Positions 1 to 8,128 of a stretch of 28,548 nucleotides of DNA are shown here, in pieces. Below the pieces are notes generated by a model. It saw only the letters and a list, made by a program, of their open reading frames with translations. It was not told the origin of the DNA and made no database searches. A program made the position numbers and the translations under genes. Every line of letters starts with the position of its first letter. Position 1 is the first letter of the stretch. The stretch is from CAYLKS01 sp964384205 [NCBI: uncultured bacterium] (GTDB lineage: Bacteria; JAGOEH01), in the NCBI GenBank assembly GCA_964384205.1, contig CAYLKS010000016.1, positions 22,007 to 50,554 of the forward strand, read 5' to 3'.

Positions 1-1
1 C

Positions 2-1324
2 AATGGAGATTTAGAGGATAGTGATGTGCCTGCTGGTTGGGTATTTGACAATGGAGGAGATACAGAGGTAAAAGGGGAATGGAGTAGTAAGGTATACAGG
101 AGTGCGGAGAGGAGTTTAAGTATAGAGAAGCCGTCTGGTGGAAGTAGTGTAGCGGTATGGAGTTTTGGACATAGTATGAGTGATTGGAATTGGAATAGTG
201 GTTGGGAGAGTGGCAAGAGCATAAGAGTAGGCGGTTATGTAAAGGCAGAGGATTTAGTAGGAACGGCAAAGATAGTATATAGTTTTTATAAATCAGGGGT
301 AAATATATTTGGAGAGGATATAGAGTTGGTATTACCTACAGGTACGTATGATTGGACAAAGATAGAGAATAGTGAGAGTATAGTATTACCGGATGGAGTG
401 GATAGTATAGGTATAAAGTTAGAGGTATGTTCAGATGGTTCGGGAAAGGTATATTTTGATGATTTGATATGTGAGAGTGAGGATGGAAGTTGGATAGGAG
501 GAGATGTATATAATTTGAATTTGAACATACCGAAGGGATGGTTTTATTGGGTGGATAAGATGGCGAGTGGAGAGATAACGCATGGAATAGTGACAGTAAG
601 TAGTGAGTATGCGCATAGTGGAAGATATAGTTTAAAGGTTATGGATAGAGATGGTGAGGGTAGTGAGGTAGTAGCGATATCGGATAGGAATGAGATACCA
701 GAGGGAGGCAAGCGTTATAGATTTGGAGTATGGGTGAAGTTGGTAGGCACGCCAGTAGATCCGGATGATAGTGAGAAGATAGGATTTACATTGACATGGC
801 ACAAGGATGAATCGGGCTGGGCAGAGATAAGAGGAGAGGATTTTAAGATAGTATCGCAGGTAGCGAGTGATATAGATTGGAGGTATTATGAATTTGAGGC
901 GGAGGCGCCAGAGGATGCGAACAGAGTAAGTATAAGAGCGAGGTTTTGGCATAATGTGACAGGAGAGGCATATTTTGATGATTTTACCTGTGAGATGATA
1001 GAGGAGACTTCAACACCTATTGTAGAGAATAATGAAGTTAAAGTTAAAAAGACTTCTATTTTTCAGAATTATCCTAATCCGTTTAACCCGACAACAAAAA
1101 TTTCCTATTATTTAGAAAAGCCTGGCACAGTAAAACTTGAAATTTATAATTTACTTGGGCAGAAGGTTAAAATTCTTGTTGATAATTATCAGTCTGCTGG
1201 ACAACATTCTATAGTTTGGAATGGAAGAGATAAAAATAATAGAAAAGTGCCATCGGGTGTTTATTTTTATATGTTAAAGACGGAAAATAAGGTATATACT
1301 CGTAAAATGTTATTACTGAAATAA
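2..1324 (+). CDS. Secreted protein with two carbohydrate-binding-like modules and a T9SS sorting domain (5' partial)
   Basis: The reading frame is open to the left edge: in-frame codons before the GTG at 26 read NGDLEDSDV and continue the module fold, so that GTG is not the start and the N-terminus lies outside the window. The visible 440 residues hold two modules of about 160 residues. Each opens with a 'P-[AK]-G-W' stretch and closes with YFDD followed by CE (DNA about 451-477 and 970-993), as in CBM4/9-like jelly-roll domains. A short linker leads to a type A T9SS sorting domain (about 1060-1321) with FQNYPNPFNPTT, a GQ turn, a PSGVYFY motif and a basic end. A catalytic domain, perhaps a mannan- or glucan-active hydrolase, probably lies upstream; that is inference. 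Codon use changes sharply near 1010-1020: the modules use ATA, GTA, AGT, GAG and AAG almost exclusively, while the sorting domain uses ATT, GTT, TCT, GAA and AAA like the neighbouring genes. Confidence 0.85.
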   Translation, partial: NGDLEDSDVPAGWVFDNGGDTEVKGEWSSKVYRSAERSLSIEKPSGGSSVAVWSFGHSMSDWNWNSGWESGKSIRVGGYVKAEDLVGTAKIVYSFYKSGVNIFGEDIELVLPTGTYDWTKIENSESIVLPDGVDSIGIKLEVCSDGSGKVYFDDLICESEDGSWIGGDVYNLNLNIPKGWFYWVDKMASGEITHGIVTVSSEYAHSGRYSLKVMDRDGEGSEVVAISDRNEIPEGGKRYRFGVWVKLVGTPVDPDDSEKIGFTLTWHKDESGWAEIRGEDFKIVSQVASDIDWRYYEFEAEAPEDANRVSIRARFWHNVTGEAYFDDFTCEMIEETSTPIVENNEVKVKKTSIFQNYPNPFNPTTKISYYLEKPGTVKLEIYNLLGQKVKILVDNYQSAGQHSIVWNGRDKNNRKVPSGVYFYMLKTENKVYTRKMLLLK

Positions 1325-1337
1325 TAAAGATATGAAT

Positions 1338-1375
1338 ATTTCCTCCTCTTTCTTTTGGAAAGGGGAGGAAATTTT
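1338..1375 (+). terminator. Rho-independent-type hairpin after the partial secreted protein
   Basis: A 14-base arm at 1339-1352 pairs with 1358-1371 (one G-U pair, otherwise perfect) around a 5-base loop, extended by an A-T pair (1338/1372). The downstream arm runs into TTTT and then AATAA. It lies 14 bases after the TAA at 1324. Only about 17 bases separate it from the next start at 1393, so it could be an attenuator or RNA-stabilising hairpin rather than a full stop. Confidence 0.8.
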
Positions 1376-1380
1376 AATAA

Positions 1381-1387
1381 GAGGTGG
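1381..1387 (+). promoter_or_regulatory. Ribosome binding site that fixes the start of the first TonB receptor
   Basis: GAGGTGG lies 5 bases before the ATG at 1393. The in-frame GTG at 1384 falls inside this site, so it is unlikely to be the start. ATG 1393 gives a normal signal peptide. Confidence 0.7.
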
Positions 1388-1392
1388 TGCCT

Positions 1393-4050
1393 ATGAGATT
1401 TAAAATTGTGTTTTTGATATTAGTATTTGGGGTTATGGAAATTCTTTTTGCTGGAACAACAGGAAAATTATCAGGTAGAATAATAGATGCAGAGACTGGT
1501 GAGGCATTAATTGGAGCAAATGTTATAATTGATAAGATATGGAAAAATGGTAAAGAAGAACCTTTGAAAAGAGTATATGGAGCAGCAGCAGATGCAGAAG
1601 GTTATTATTATATTATAAATATTCCGCCGGGAGTATATACAGTAAGGGCTAATATGATTGGTTACCAGGCGAGTATAGTTAAGAAGGTTAAAATTTTAGT
1701 TGATAAAACAGTAACATTAGATTTTAAACTATATCAAACAGCAATTGAAGGAGAAGAGGTTGTAGTAGTTGCAGAGAAGAAAATGATCCAGATGGATTTA
1801 ACATCAACATCGGCAAATGTGAGTTCTGATGTTTTAGATAAATTGCCAGTTGAGAATTTTCATGATGTTATAAATTTGCAGGCAGGGGTTGTTGATGGTC
1901 ATTTTAGAGGGGGAAGGCAGGGAGAAGTTGCTTATATGATGAATGGTATTGCTATAAATGATGTGTTTTCCGGAGATGCTGCGTTTGATGTGGAAAATAA
2001 TATGATTGAACAGCTTGAAGTTATAAGTGGTACTTTTAATGCCGAATATGGTCAGGCTATGTCTGGAGTTGTAAATATTGTAACAAAAGAAGGTACAGAT
2101 GAATATCATTTTAATTTGAATGCTTACACAGGAGATTATTATACAAATCATACCAATATTTTTTGGAATAAGAATAGATTTAGGTTTTCTAATATATATA
2201 ATTTTGAAGGTTCTTTGACGGGTCCTGTATATAAAAAATTATTACCAGGGGTGACGTTTTATTCTGCTTTTAGATATTTTAAAGATAATGGTGCTTTATG
2301 GGGAAAAAGGATGTTTTTGCCATCTGATTCATCTGATTTTTCAAGTGATGATCCTTCGCAATGGTTTGTTAAAGCCTCAGGTGATAATAAATATGTTCCT
2401 ATGAATGATATTGAACAATTTACAGGTCATGGTAAAATTACAGCAAGAATGGGGAGTGGAATTAAGTTTTCTTTTGAAGGATTATTTCAGAAAAAAGACT
2501 ATAGAAAATACGATCATTTATATAGATTAAATCCAGAAGGAGATGTAAAATACCATACTCGTAGTAATATAATTACAGGGATTTTGAATAAAACATTTTC
2601 ACCGAAATTTTTTATGGATTTAAAATTTGCATATTTTTCTACGCATAATTATTATTATTTATATAATAAATGGGATGATTCTCGTTATCAGTCTGAGGAA
2701 AAACAGAGAATAACTTCTGGGGCTGCATTTTTAGTATGTGGTACAAAAAATGATAGGGAAGATAGAAAAACAAAGACATTAACAGGTAAATTGGAATTTA
2801 CGTATCAATATAATAGAGTACATCAATTTAAAACAGGCATAGAATATAGAAAAAATCAGTTAAATTATTCATATATACAGACAATGATTAGTGCACAGAC
2901 TAATTTTAAACCGGAATTGCCAGATAGATCGAGTCCTTTAAATAATTCATATACACATAAGCCATCAGAATTTTCATATTATATTCAGGATAAGATGGAG
3001 TTTAAAGAGATTATTGTAAATCTTGGGATGAGGTTTGATTATTTTGATCCAAATGGATATGTTCCGTCAAATTTGAATTTTCCTGACACATCACCACTTA
3101 AAAAAGCATCGAGTAAGAGTAAATGGTCGCCAAGGGTAGGTATTGCGTATCCAATTTCAGATAATGGTGTGCTTCATGTATCTTATGGACATTTTTTCCA
3201 GGTGCCAAATTTTATGTATTTGTATGAAAATTCAGAATTTGAGGTAGCAGTAAGGTCTTTTCCTATAATGGGGAATAGTGATTTATCACCTCAGAAGACA
3301 GTTAATTATGAATTGGGATTACAGCAGCAATTAACACAGGATTATGCATTAGATTTGACATTATTTTATAAAGATATAAGAGATTTGATAGCAACAGAGA
3401 TTATAGAGAAGAAAGATACTTATGATAAATATGCAAGATATATAAATAAAGATTATGGAATGGTAAAAGGAATTACATTGTCTTTACAAAAAAGACAGGT
3501 GGGATTGTTTGGAGGATCTATTGATTATACATATCAGGTAGCATTGGGTAATGCTTCAGATCCAAGGTCTGCATGGATGAATAATCAGAAGGAGCCTCCT
3601 GTAGAGAGTGAGAAAAAGATGGTTCCCCTTGATTGGGATAGAAGGCATTCACTTAATTTATCTTTATTTGTAACAAATGGCAAGACGTATAATTTGAGTT
3701 TTATCAGTAAATTTGGAAGTGGGTTGCCTTATACACCGGCTTATCAGAATCAAAAAACAGCACCTGAAAATTCAGGAAGAAAACCAGCATTTTTTGATTT
3801 TTCTATTTATGGATATAGATATATAAATATTGGGAAATCTCGAATAAGTTTATATGTAAAAATTTATAATTTGTTTGATAGAAAAAATGAGCTTGATGTT
3901 TATTCTGATACAGGAAGAGCTGGATATACTCTTGCTCCTGAATCATCAGGTAAGATAAGAGGTGTAAATACAGCAGATGAATTTTATGCAAGACCGGATT
4001 TTTATTCAACACCTCGAAAGATTTTGATAGGTTTTAATTACCAGTTTTAG
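1393..4050 (+). CDS. TonB-dependent receptor, SusC/CarboxypepD-regulatory-like (cassette 1)
   Basis: Outer-membrane active transporter, likely for an oligosaccharide. From ATG 1393 it is 885 residues: a signal peptide (MRFKIVFLILVFGVMEILFA), a carboxypeptidase-regulatory-like beta-sandwich (about residues 20-110, with DAETGEALIGANV and the PPGVYTVRANMIGY strand), a connector with GEEVVVVAE, a plug domain (about 120-235, ending in EVISGTFNAEYGQAMSG and NIVT), then a beta-barrel to a terminal Phe, as outer-membrane barrels usually end. I see no clear TonB box. It is followed after 15 bases by the large surface protein and then a PorV-like gene, an order repeated from 19358. The two receptors align along their whole length but differ most in the barrel, so they probably take different substrates. 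Substrate assignment to mannosides is inferred only from the downstream enzymes. Confidence 0.93.
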   Translation: MRFKIVFLILVFGVMEILFAGTTGKLSGRIIDAETGEALIGANVIIDKIWKNGKEEPLKRVYGAAADAEGYYYIINIPPGVYTVRANMIGYQASIVKKVKILVDKTVTLDFKLYQTAIEGEEVVVVAEKKMIQMDLTSTSANVSSDVLDKLPVENFHDVINLQAGVVDGHFRGGRQGEVAYMMNGIAINDVFSGDAAFDVENNMIEQLEVISGTFNAEYGQAMSGVVNIVTKEGTDEYHFNLNAYTGDYYTNHTNIFWNKNRFRFSNIYNFEGSLTGPVYKKLLPGVTFYSAFRYFKDNGALWGKRMFLPSDSSDFSSDDPSQWFVKASGDNKYVPMNDIEQFTGHGKITARMGSGIKFSFEGLFQKKDYRKYDHLYRLNPEGDVKYHTRSNIITGILNKTFSPKFFMDLKFAYFSTHNYYYLYNKWDDSRYQSEEKQRITSGAAFLVCGTKNDREDRKTKTLTGKLEFTYQYNRVHQFKTGIEYRKNQLNYSYIQTMISAQTNFKPELPDRSSPLNNSYTHKPSEFSYYIQDKMEFKEIIVNLGMRFDYFDPNGYVPSNLNFPDTSPLKKASSKSKWSPRVGIAYPISDNGVLHVSYGHFFQVPNFMYLYENSEFEVAVRSFPIMGNSDLSPQKTVNYELGLQQQLTQDYALDLTLFYKDIRDLIATEIIEKKDTYDKYARYINKDYGMVKGITLSLQKRQVGLFGGSIDYTYQVALGNASDPRSAWMNNQKEPPVESEKKMVPLDWDRRHSLNLSLFVTNGKTYNLSFISKFGSGLPYTPAYQNQKTAPENSGRKPAFFDFSIYGYRYINIGKSRISLYVKIYNLFDRKNELDVYSDTGRAGYTLAPESSGKIRGVNTADEFYARPDFYSTPRKILIGFNYQF

Positions 4051-4055
4051 AAAAT

Positions 4056-4063
4056 GGAGATGG
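4056..4063 (+). promoter_or_regulatory. Ribosome binding site choosing among three in-frame ATGs
   Basis: ATGs occur in frame at 4054, 4060 and 4066. GGAG at 4056-4059 (within GGAGATGG) is 6 bases before the third, and starting at 4066 gives a compact signal peptide beginning MKILKF. Confidence 0.55.
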
Positions 4064-4065
4064 AT

Positions 4066-7000
4066 ATGAAAATATTAAAGTTTCTTTTGATTATTATTGT
4101 ATTATTAGAAGTGGAGATACTTGCACAAAAGGATTTAACTGGAGATATAAAATATACAAAAAAGGGGATAATGGATGGTAATTTAGTTAGAACTCTATTT
4201 CGGAATATTGGAGAGGTTGGATTATGGCCTGATCAGCCATCAGGAGAATGGCCAAAGGGGAGTGGTCATTCTTATTTAGATGGTGTTGCTATGATAGTTA
4301 GTGTATCTACTTATGATAAGAATGGTAATTTGATCCATCCAATGGAAACGAATTATAGGGAATTTGTGAAATTATCTCCTGATAAAACAAAGGTATATGG
4401 TTGGGCGCCATTACCGGGATATGCAAATCCTTATCAAGATGAACCAGCTATGAGTGATAATTCTGATACATGGCCGGAATGTTGGCCTGATAAAAGAGAT
4501 GAACCAGATGGCTGGTGTGGTTATTGGAATGGTTTTTTTGGTAAGGGTGTTATGAATGCTGATCTTGAAACATATTATGTTATGGATGATGATCCTGATG
4601 AGAGTTATCCAGATTTTTATCCGGATAGCACAGATCCTACAAGAAGAGGGGCTGGACTTGAGGTTAGTGTTCGAGGTTTTCAATGGTCTCATGTTTTAGC
4701 AGAGGATTGTATATTTTGGTTATATTCTATACATAATGAAGGTACAACAGATTATGATAGTACATATTTTGCGCAATATGTTGATTGGGGAATTGGCGGT
4801 ACTGATGACAGCAGTGATGATGGAGGAGCTTATGATACAAGGTTGGATATTGCATATGCTTATGACGGAGATGGATTAGGAAGTCCAAATAGATGGTCTC
4901 CAGTTGGTGTTGCAGGATATGGATTTTTAGAGAGTCCTGGTAATTCTATAAATGGTAAGGATGATGATGAAGATGGTATAGTTGATGAAAGTAGAGATGA
5001 TAATATTGATAATGATGGTGATTGGACGCCTTTTACTGACCTTAATAATAATGGCAAATGGGATAAAGGAGAGCCTTTAAATGATGATTTAGGACGTGAT
5101 GGTATTGGTCCAATGGATGAAGGATATGAAGGTCCTGATGAAGGTGAAGGTGATGGCAAACCCACTCATGGTGAGCCTGATTTTGATGAAACTGATCCAG
5201 ATGAATCAGATCAGATTGGTTTAACTGGTTTTAATATTTTTCCTGTACATTATTATGAATTACATGATGATGAACAAAACTGGAATGTATTTAAAGAAGC
5301 AGTGCCTCCCGGATATGGTGAAAATGTTTTAAATGGTGTTAATTTAGGGATGTTTTTTTCTTCTGGAAGTTTTCCTTTAAAAGCAGGTCAGACAGAAAGA
5401 TTTTCTATGGCTTTATTATTTGGCGAAGACAGAGACGATTTAGTTAGAAATAAAAAGACAGTTCAGCAGATATATGATGCTGATTATAGATTTGCTCAGC
5501 CTCCTAAAAAACCTACTGTCCATGTAGTGGCAGGTGATGGAAAAGTAACATTATATTGGGATGATGTTGCTGAGTCTTCTTATGATAGATTTTTAGGTGA
5601 ATATGATTTTGAAGGTTATGCAATTTATAGATCTACTGATCCTAATTTTTTAGAATGTAGATTAATTACAGATAGTTATGGAAATTTGACATTTAGAAAA
5701 CCAATAGCTAAATTTGATAAAAAAGATGGTTTAAAGGGACCTCATCCTATTGATATTAATGGTATTAAATATGATTTGGGAAATGATACAGGGTTGAGAC
5801 ATACATATATTGATGAGGGATTACAGAATGGCCAGGTTTATTATTATGCTGTTGTAAGTTATGATAAAGGGTTTGTAGATACAAGTATTACAGGAGAAGT
5901 GGGAGGAATAGCACCTACAGAATGCACCTCGATTATCAAAGGTGATGTATATGGTGAGGTAGAATTTGATATTAATACTTGTATGGCAATACCCCAGGCA
6001 CCAGCAGCAGGTTATACCCCTCCTTTTATCGATAATTTGAAATATGAAGGTAAAGGCAATGGTAGATGTGATATTAAGATAATAGATCCTGATTCTTTAA
6101 AGGATGGGCATGAATATAAATTATATTTTAGTGAAAATTCGATATTTCATGATTTTCCATATCCGAAAATTGTGTTATATGATATTACATCTGATAAGAT
6201 TTTGATAGAGGATACAATTAAGTATTATGCCCAGGAGTTAGATATTGTCAATGGTTTATCTTTTCATGTTTATAATTATTCTTCAGTTGAAATAATCGAT
6301 AGTCTCACTGGTTGGAATGAAAATGTCCATACAAACTATAAATTAAAGATACAGCCGAGTGATGTTTTTTCTAATAAGCAAATTAATTACCCTGCGGATT
6401 ATATTGTTGTGTTTAAAAATGAAATAGTTGATAAATCTACTCCTATTGCTTTTGGGCAAAAAGAAATTCCTGTAAATTTTAGTATTTATAATGTAACAGA
6501 AGAAAAGTTTGAAAAATTTAATTTTCTTGATTTTGATAAAGATAGTATTTTTACGCCGGGAGATAAAATTATAATTTTGCATAGTGATTCCACAGGGGAA
6601 GGTCCGGATAAAAAGCATTTTATGGTGTCTTATAGTATAGAGGCATTAGCAGATACAGGAGGAGAAATTGTAATGCCTCAAGAAGGTGATACGATTAAAA
6701 TTATGACAAAAAGGCCTTTTAGAGATGGAGATAGTTATACTTTTAAAATAGAAGGCCCTAAATCAGATTATAAAAATGTAAAGAAAGATTTGGATAAGAT
6801 AGCAGTTGTTCCTAATCCTTATGTAGCATCGGTTTCCTGGGAAGCTGCAAATAACTACAGTTTTGGGCGTGGAGAGAGGAAAATATATTTTACCCATCTT
6901 CCACCTGTATGTACTATAAGGATTTATACTATAAGAGGATTTTTAGTTAAGACATTATATCATAATAGTAGTGTAACAGAAGGTAGTCACAGTTGGGATT

Positions 7001-7104
7001 TGAGGAATGAAGATGGAATGGATGTAGCATATGGTATATACTTGTATCATGTTGAGGTGCCTGGTGTTGGTGAAAAGATTGGAAAATTTGCAGTTATAAA
7101 ATAG
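4066..7104 (+). CDS. Giant secreted surface protein with acidic Ca-loop region, FnIII domain and T9SS-type C-terminal domain (cassette 1)
   Basis: About 1012 residues, no assigned function. A signal peptide (MKILKFLLIIIVLLEVEILA) is followed by an N-terminal region of about 290 residues rich in Trp, Gly and Asp (motifs EWPKGSGH, PLPGY, WNGFFG, YYVMDDD, RRGAGLEV, FQWSH). Next come acidic loops at about residues 297-382 (DDDEDGIVDE, DNDGDW, LNNNGKWDKGE), resembling thrombospondin type 3 or EF-like calcium loops. A fibronectin type III-like domain starts near 480 (GDGKVTLYWDD, FEGYAIYRSTDPNF). The last ~105 residues (from about 909, VVPNPY, then IRIYTIRGFLVKTL, WDLRNEDG, YGIYLYHVE) look like a variant T9SS sorting / FlgD-Ig-like domain. 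It lies between a TonB receptor and a PorV-like gene, in the place a SusD lipoprotein has in Bacteroidetes loci, but has no SusD TPR fold or lipobox. A role as surface glycan-binding partner is inference. Confidence 0.85.
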   Translation: MKILKFLLIIIVLLEVEILAQKDLTGDIKYTKKGIMDGNLVRTLFRNIGEVGLWPDQPSGEWPKGSGHSYLDGVAMIVSVSTYDKNGNLIHPMETNYREFVKLSPDKTKVYGWAPLPGYANPYQDEPAMSDNSDTWPECWPDKRDEPDGWCGYWNGFFGKGVMNADLETYYVMDDDPDESYPDFYPDSTDPTRRGAGLEVSVRGFQWSHVLAEDCIFWLYSIHNEGTTDYDSTYFAQYVDWGIGGTDDSSDDGGAYDTRLDIAYAYDGDGLGSPNRWSPVGVAGYGFLESPGNSINGKDDDEDGIVDESRDDNIDNDGDWTPFTDLNNNGKWDKGEPLNDDLGRDGIGPMDEGYEGPDEGEGDGKPTHGEPDFDETDPDESDQIGLTGFNIFPVHYYELHDDEQNWNVFKEAVPPGYGENVLNGVNLGMFFSSGSFPLKAGQTERFSMALLFGEDRDDLVRNKKTVQQIYDADYRFAQPPKKPTVHVVAGDGKVTLYWDDVAESSYDRFLGEYDFEGYAIYRSTDPNFLECRLITDSYGNLTFRKPIAKFDKKDGLKGPHPIDINGIKYDLGNDTGLRHTYIDEGLQNGQVYYYAVVSYDKGFVDTSITGEVGGIAPTECTSIIKGDVYGEVEFDINTCMAIPQAPAAGYTPPFIDNLKYEGKGNGRCDIKIIDPDSLKDGHEYKLYFSENSIFHDFPYPKIVLYDITSDKILIEDTIKYYAQELDIVNGLSFHVYNYSSVEIIDSLTGWNENVHTNYKLKIQPSDVFSNKQINYPADYIVVFKNEIVDKSTPIAFGQKEIPVNFSIYNVTEEKFEKFNFLDFDKDSIFTPGDKIIILHSDSTGEGPDKKHFMVSYSIEALADTGGEIVMPQEGDTIKIMTKRPFRDGDSYTFKIEGPKSDYKNVKKDLDKIAVVPNPYVASVSWEAANNYSFGRGERKIYFTHLPPVCTIRIYTIRGFLVKTLYHNSSVTEGSHSWDLRNEDGMDVAYGIYLYHVEVPGVGEKIGKFAVIK

Positions 7105-7113
7105 GGGATGTAG

Positions 7114-8118
7114 ATGAAAAAGATTTATTTATTATTTTGGGTAATTTTGTTAGTTAATGATATATTTGCTATAAATAAAGTAGGGACAACTTCGGCAGGT
7201 TTTTTGGAAATAGGGATAGGTTCGCGAGCAAGTTCTCTTGGTAATGCTTTTGTTGGTCTTGCGGATGATGTGTCTGCTTTGTATTGGAATCCTGCGGGAA
7301 TTTCTCGTATAAATAATATTGAAATGATGTTTAGTTATACTAATTGGCTTTCTGATATTACATTGAATTATGGTGGGGTTGTTGTTCCTCTGGGAAGTTT
7401 TGGTACTATTGGTATTGCAGGGACTTTCCTTAGTATGGGTGAGATGAAGGTTCGCACAATAGATTATCAAGAAGGTACAGGAGAAAGGTTTGATGCATCA
7501 GATTTAGCTTTTGCTTTAAGTTATGGTTTTAATCTTACTGATAGATTTTCATTTGGTATTTCTATGAAATATATTCAGGAAAAAATTTGGCATTGTGAAG
7601 CAAAAACGATGGCTTTTGATTTTGGCACTTTGTTTAGGACACAGTTTCATGGATTAAGAATAGGAGCTGTTATTTATAATTTTGGTAGTGCTATGCAGAT
7701 GCAAGGTCTTGATTTGCTTGTTTTTCACGATCCTGATGAAAGAAAGACAGGTAATAATGATAAAATTATAGCTTATCAAGGGACTGATAAATGGGAACTA
7801 CCTTTGAATTTTCAAGCAGGCATTGCTATTGATTTGTTGAACAAAAAATATCATAAAATCACATTGCTTGCAGATGTATTACATCCCTCTGATAATCAAG
7901 AATCAATGAATTTAGGTGTTGAATATAGTTTAAATAATCTTGCATTTTTAAGGCTTGGATGGTCATCTTTATTTCAAAAAAATACAGAAGAAGGTTTAAC
8001 ATTTGGCGGTGGAATAAAGAAAAAATTTGGAAGTAGTTATATTTTAATTGATTATGCTTATTCAAGTTTTAATAGGTTTAATTATACTCAAAATTTTTCT
8101 TTTTCATTTCAATTCTGA
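7114..8118 (+). CDS. PorV/PorQ-family outer-membrane beta-barrel protein (cassette 1)
   Basis: 334 residues with a signal peptide ending near Ala19 and the PorV/UPF0164-type start of the mature chain: VGTTSAGFLEIGIGSRAS, LGNAFVGLADD, LYWNPAG (Trp58-Gly62). The rest is alternating beta-strand sequence ending in Phe (SFSFQF), as for a FadL-like barrel. In T9SS, PorV shuttles cargo with C-terminal sorting domains from the translocon to the attachment complex; PorQ and related paralogues are less well understood. Its place 9 bases after a T9SS-domain protein suggests a dedicated shuttle or barrel partner for that protein, which is inference. GGGGATG ahead of the ATG is an adequate ribosome binding site. 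Confidence 0.88.
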   Translation: MKKIYLLFWVILLVNDIFAINKVGTTSAGFLEIGIGSRASSLGNAFVGLADDVSALYWNPAGISRINNIEMMFSYTNWLSDITLNYGGVVVPLGSFGTIGIAGTFLSMGEMKVRTIDYQEGTGERFDASDLAFALSYGFNLTDRFSFGISMKYIQEKIWHCEAKTMAFDFGTLFRTQFHGLRIGAVIYNFGSAMQMQGLDLLVFHDPDERKTGNNDKIIAYQGTDKWELPLNFQAGIAIDLLNKKYHKITLLADVLHPSDNQESMNLGVEYSLNNLAFLRLGWSSLFQKNTEEGLTFGGGIKKKFGSSYILIDYAYSSFNRFNYTQNFSFSFQF

Positions 8119-8128
8119 GGATGTGTAG

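Noticed and set aside
286-952. Minus-strand open frames over the first gene
   Set aside because: They are Ser/Tyr/Ile-rich antisense shadows, lack ribosome binding sites and sit opposite clearly conserved modules.
1384-1392. GTG at 1384 as start of the first receptor
   Set aside because: It lies within the GAGGTGG ribosome binding site; ATG 1393 has proper spacing and begins a standard signal peptide.
4960-5215. Dockerin (cellulosome) domain in the acidic region
   Set aside because: The DxDxDG-like loops are present but the paired dockerin repeats with their helix residues are not; a calcium-binding linker fits better.
4066-7104. SusD homologue next to the TonB receptor
   Set aside because: No lipobox and no helical TPR-type sequence; the protein is beta-rich with FnIII and a sorting domain.
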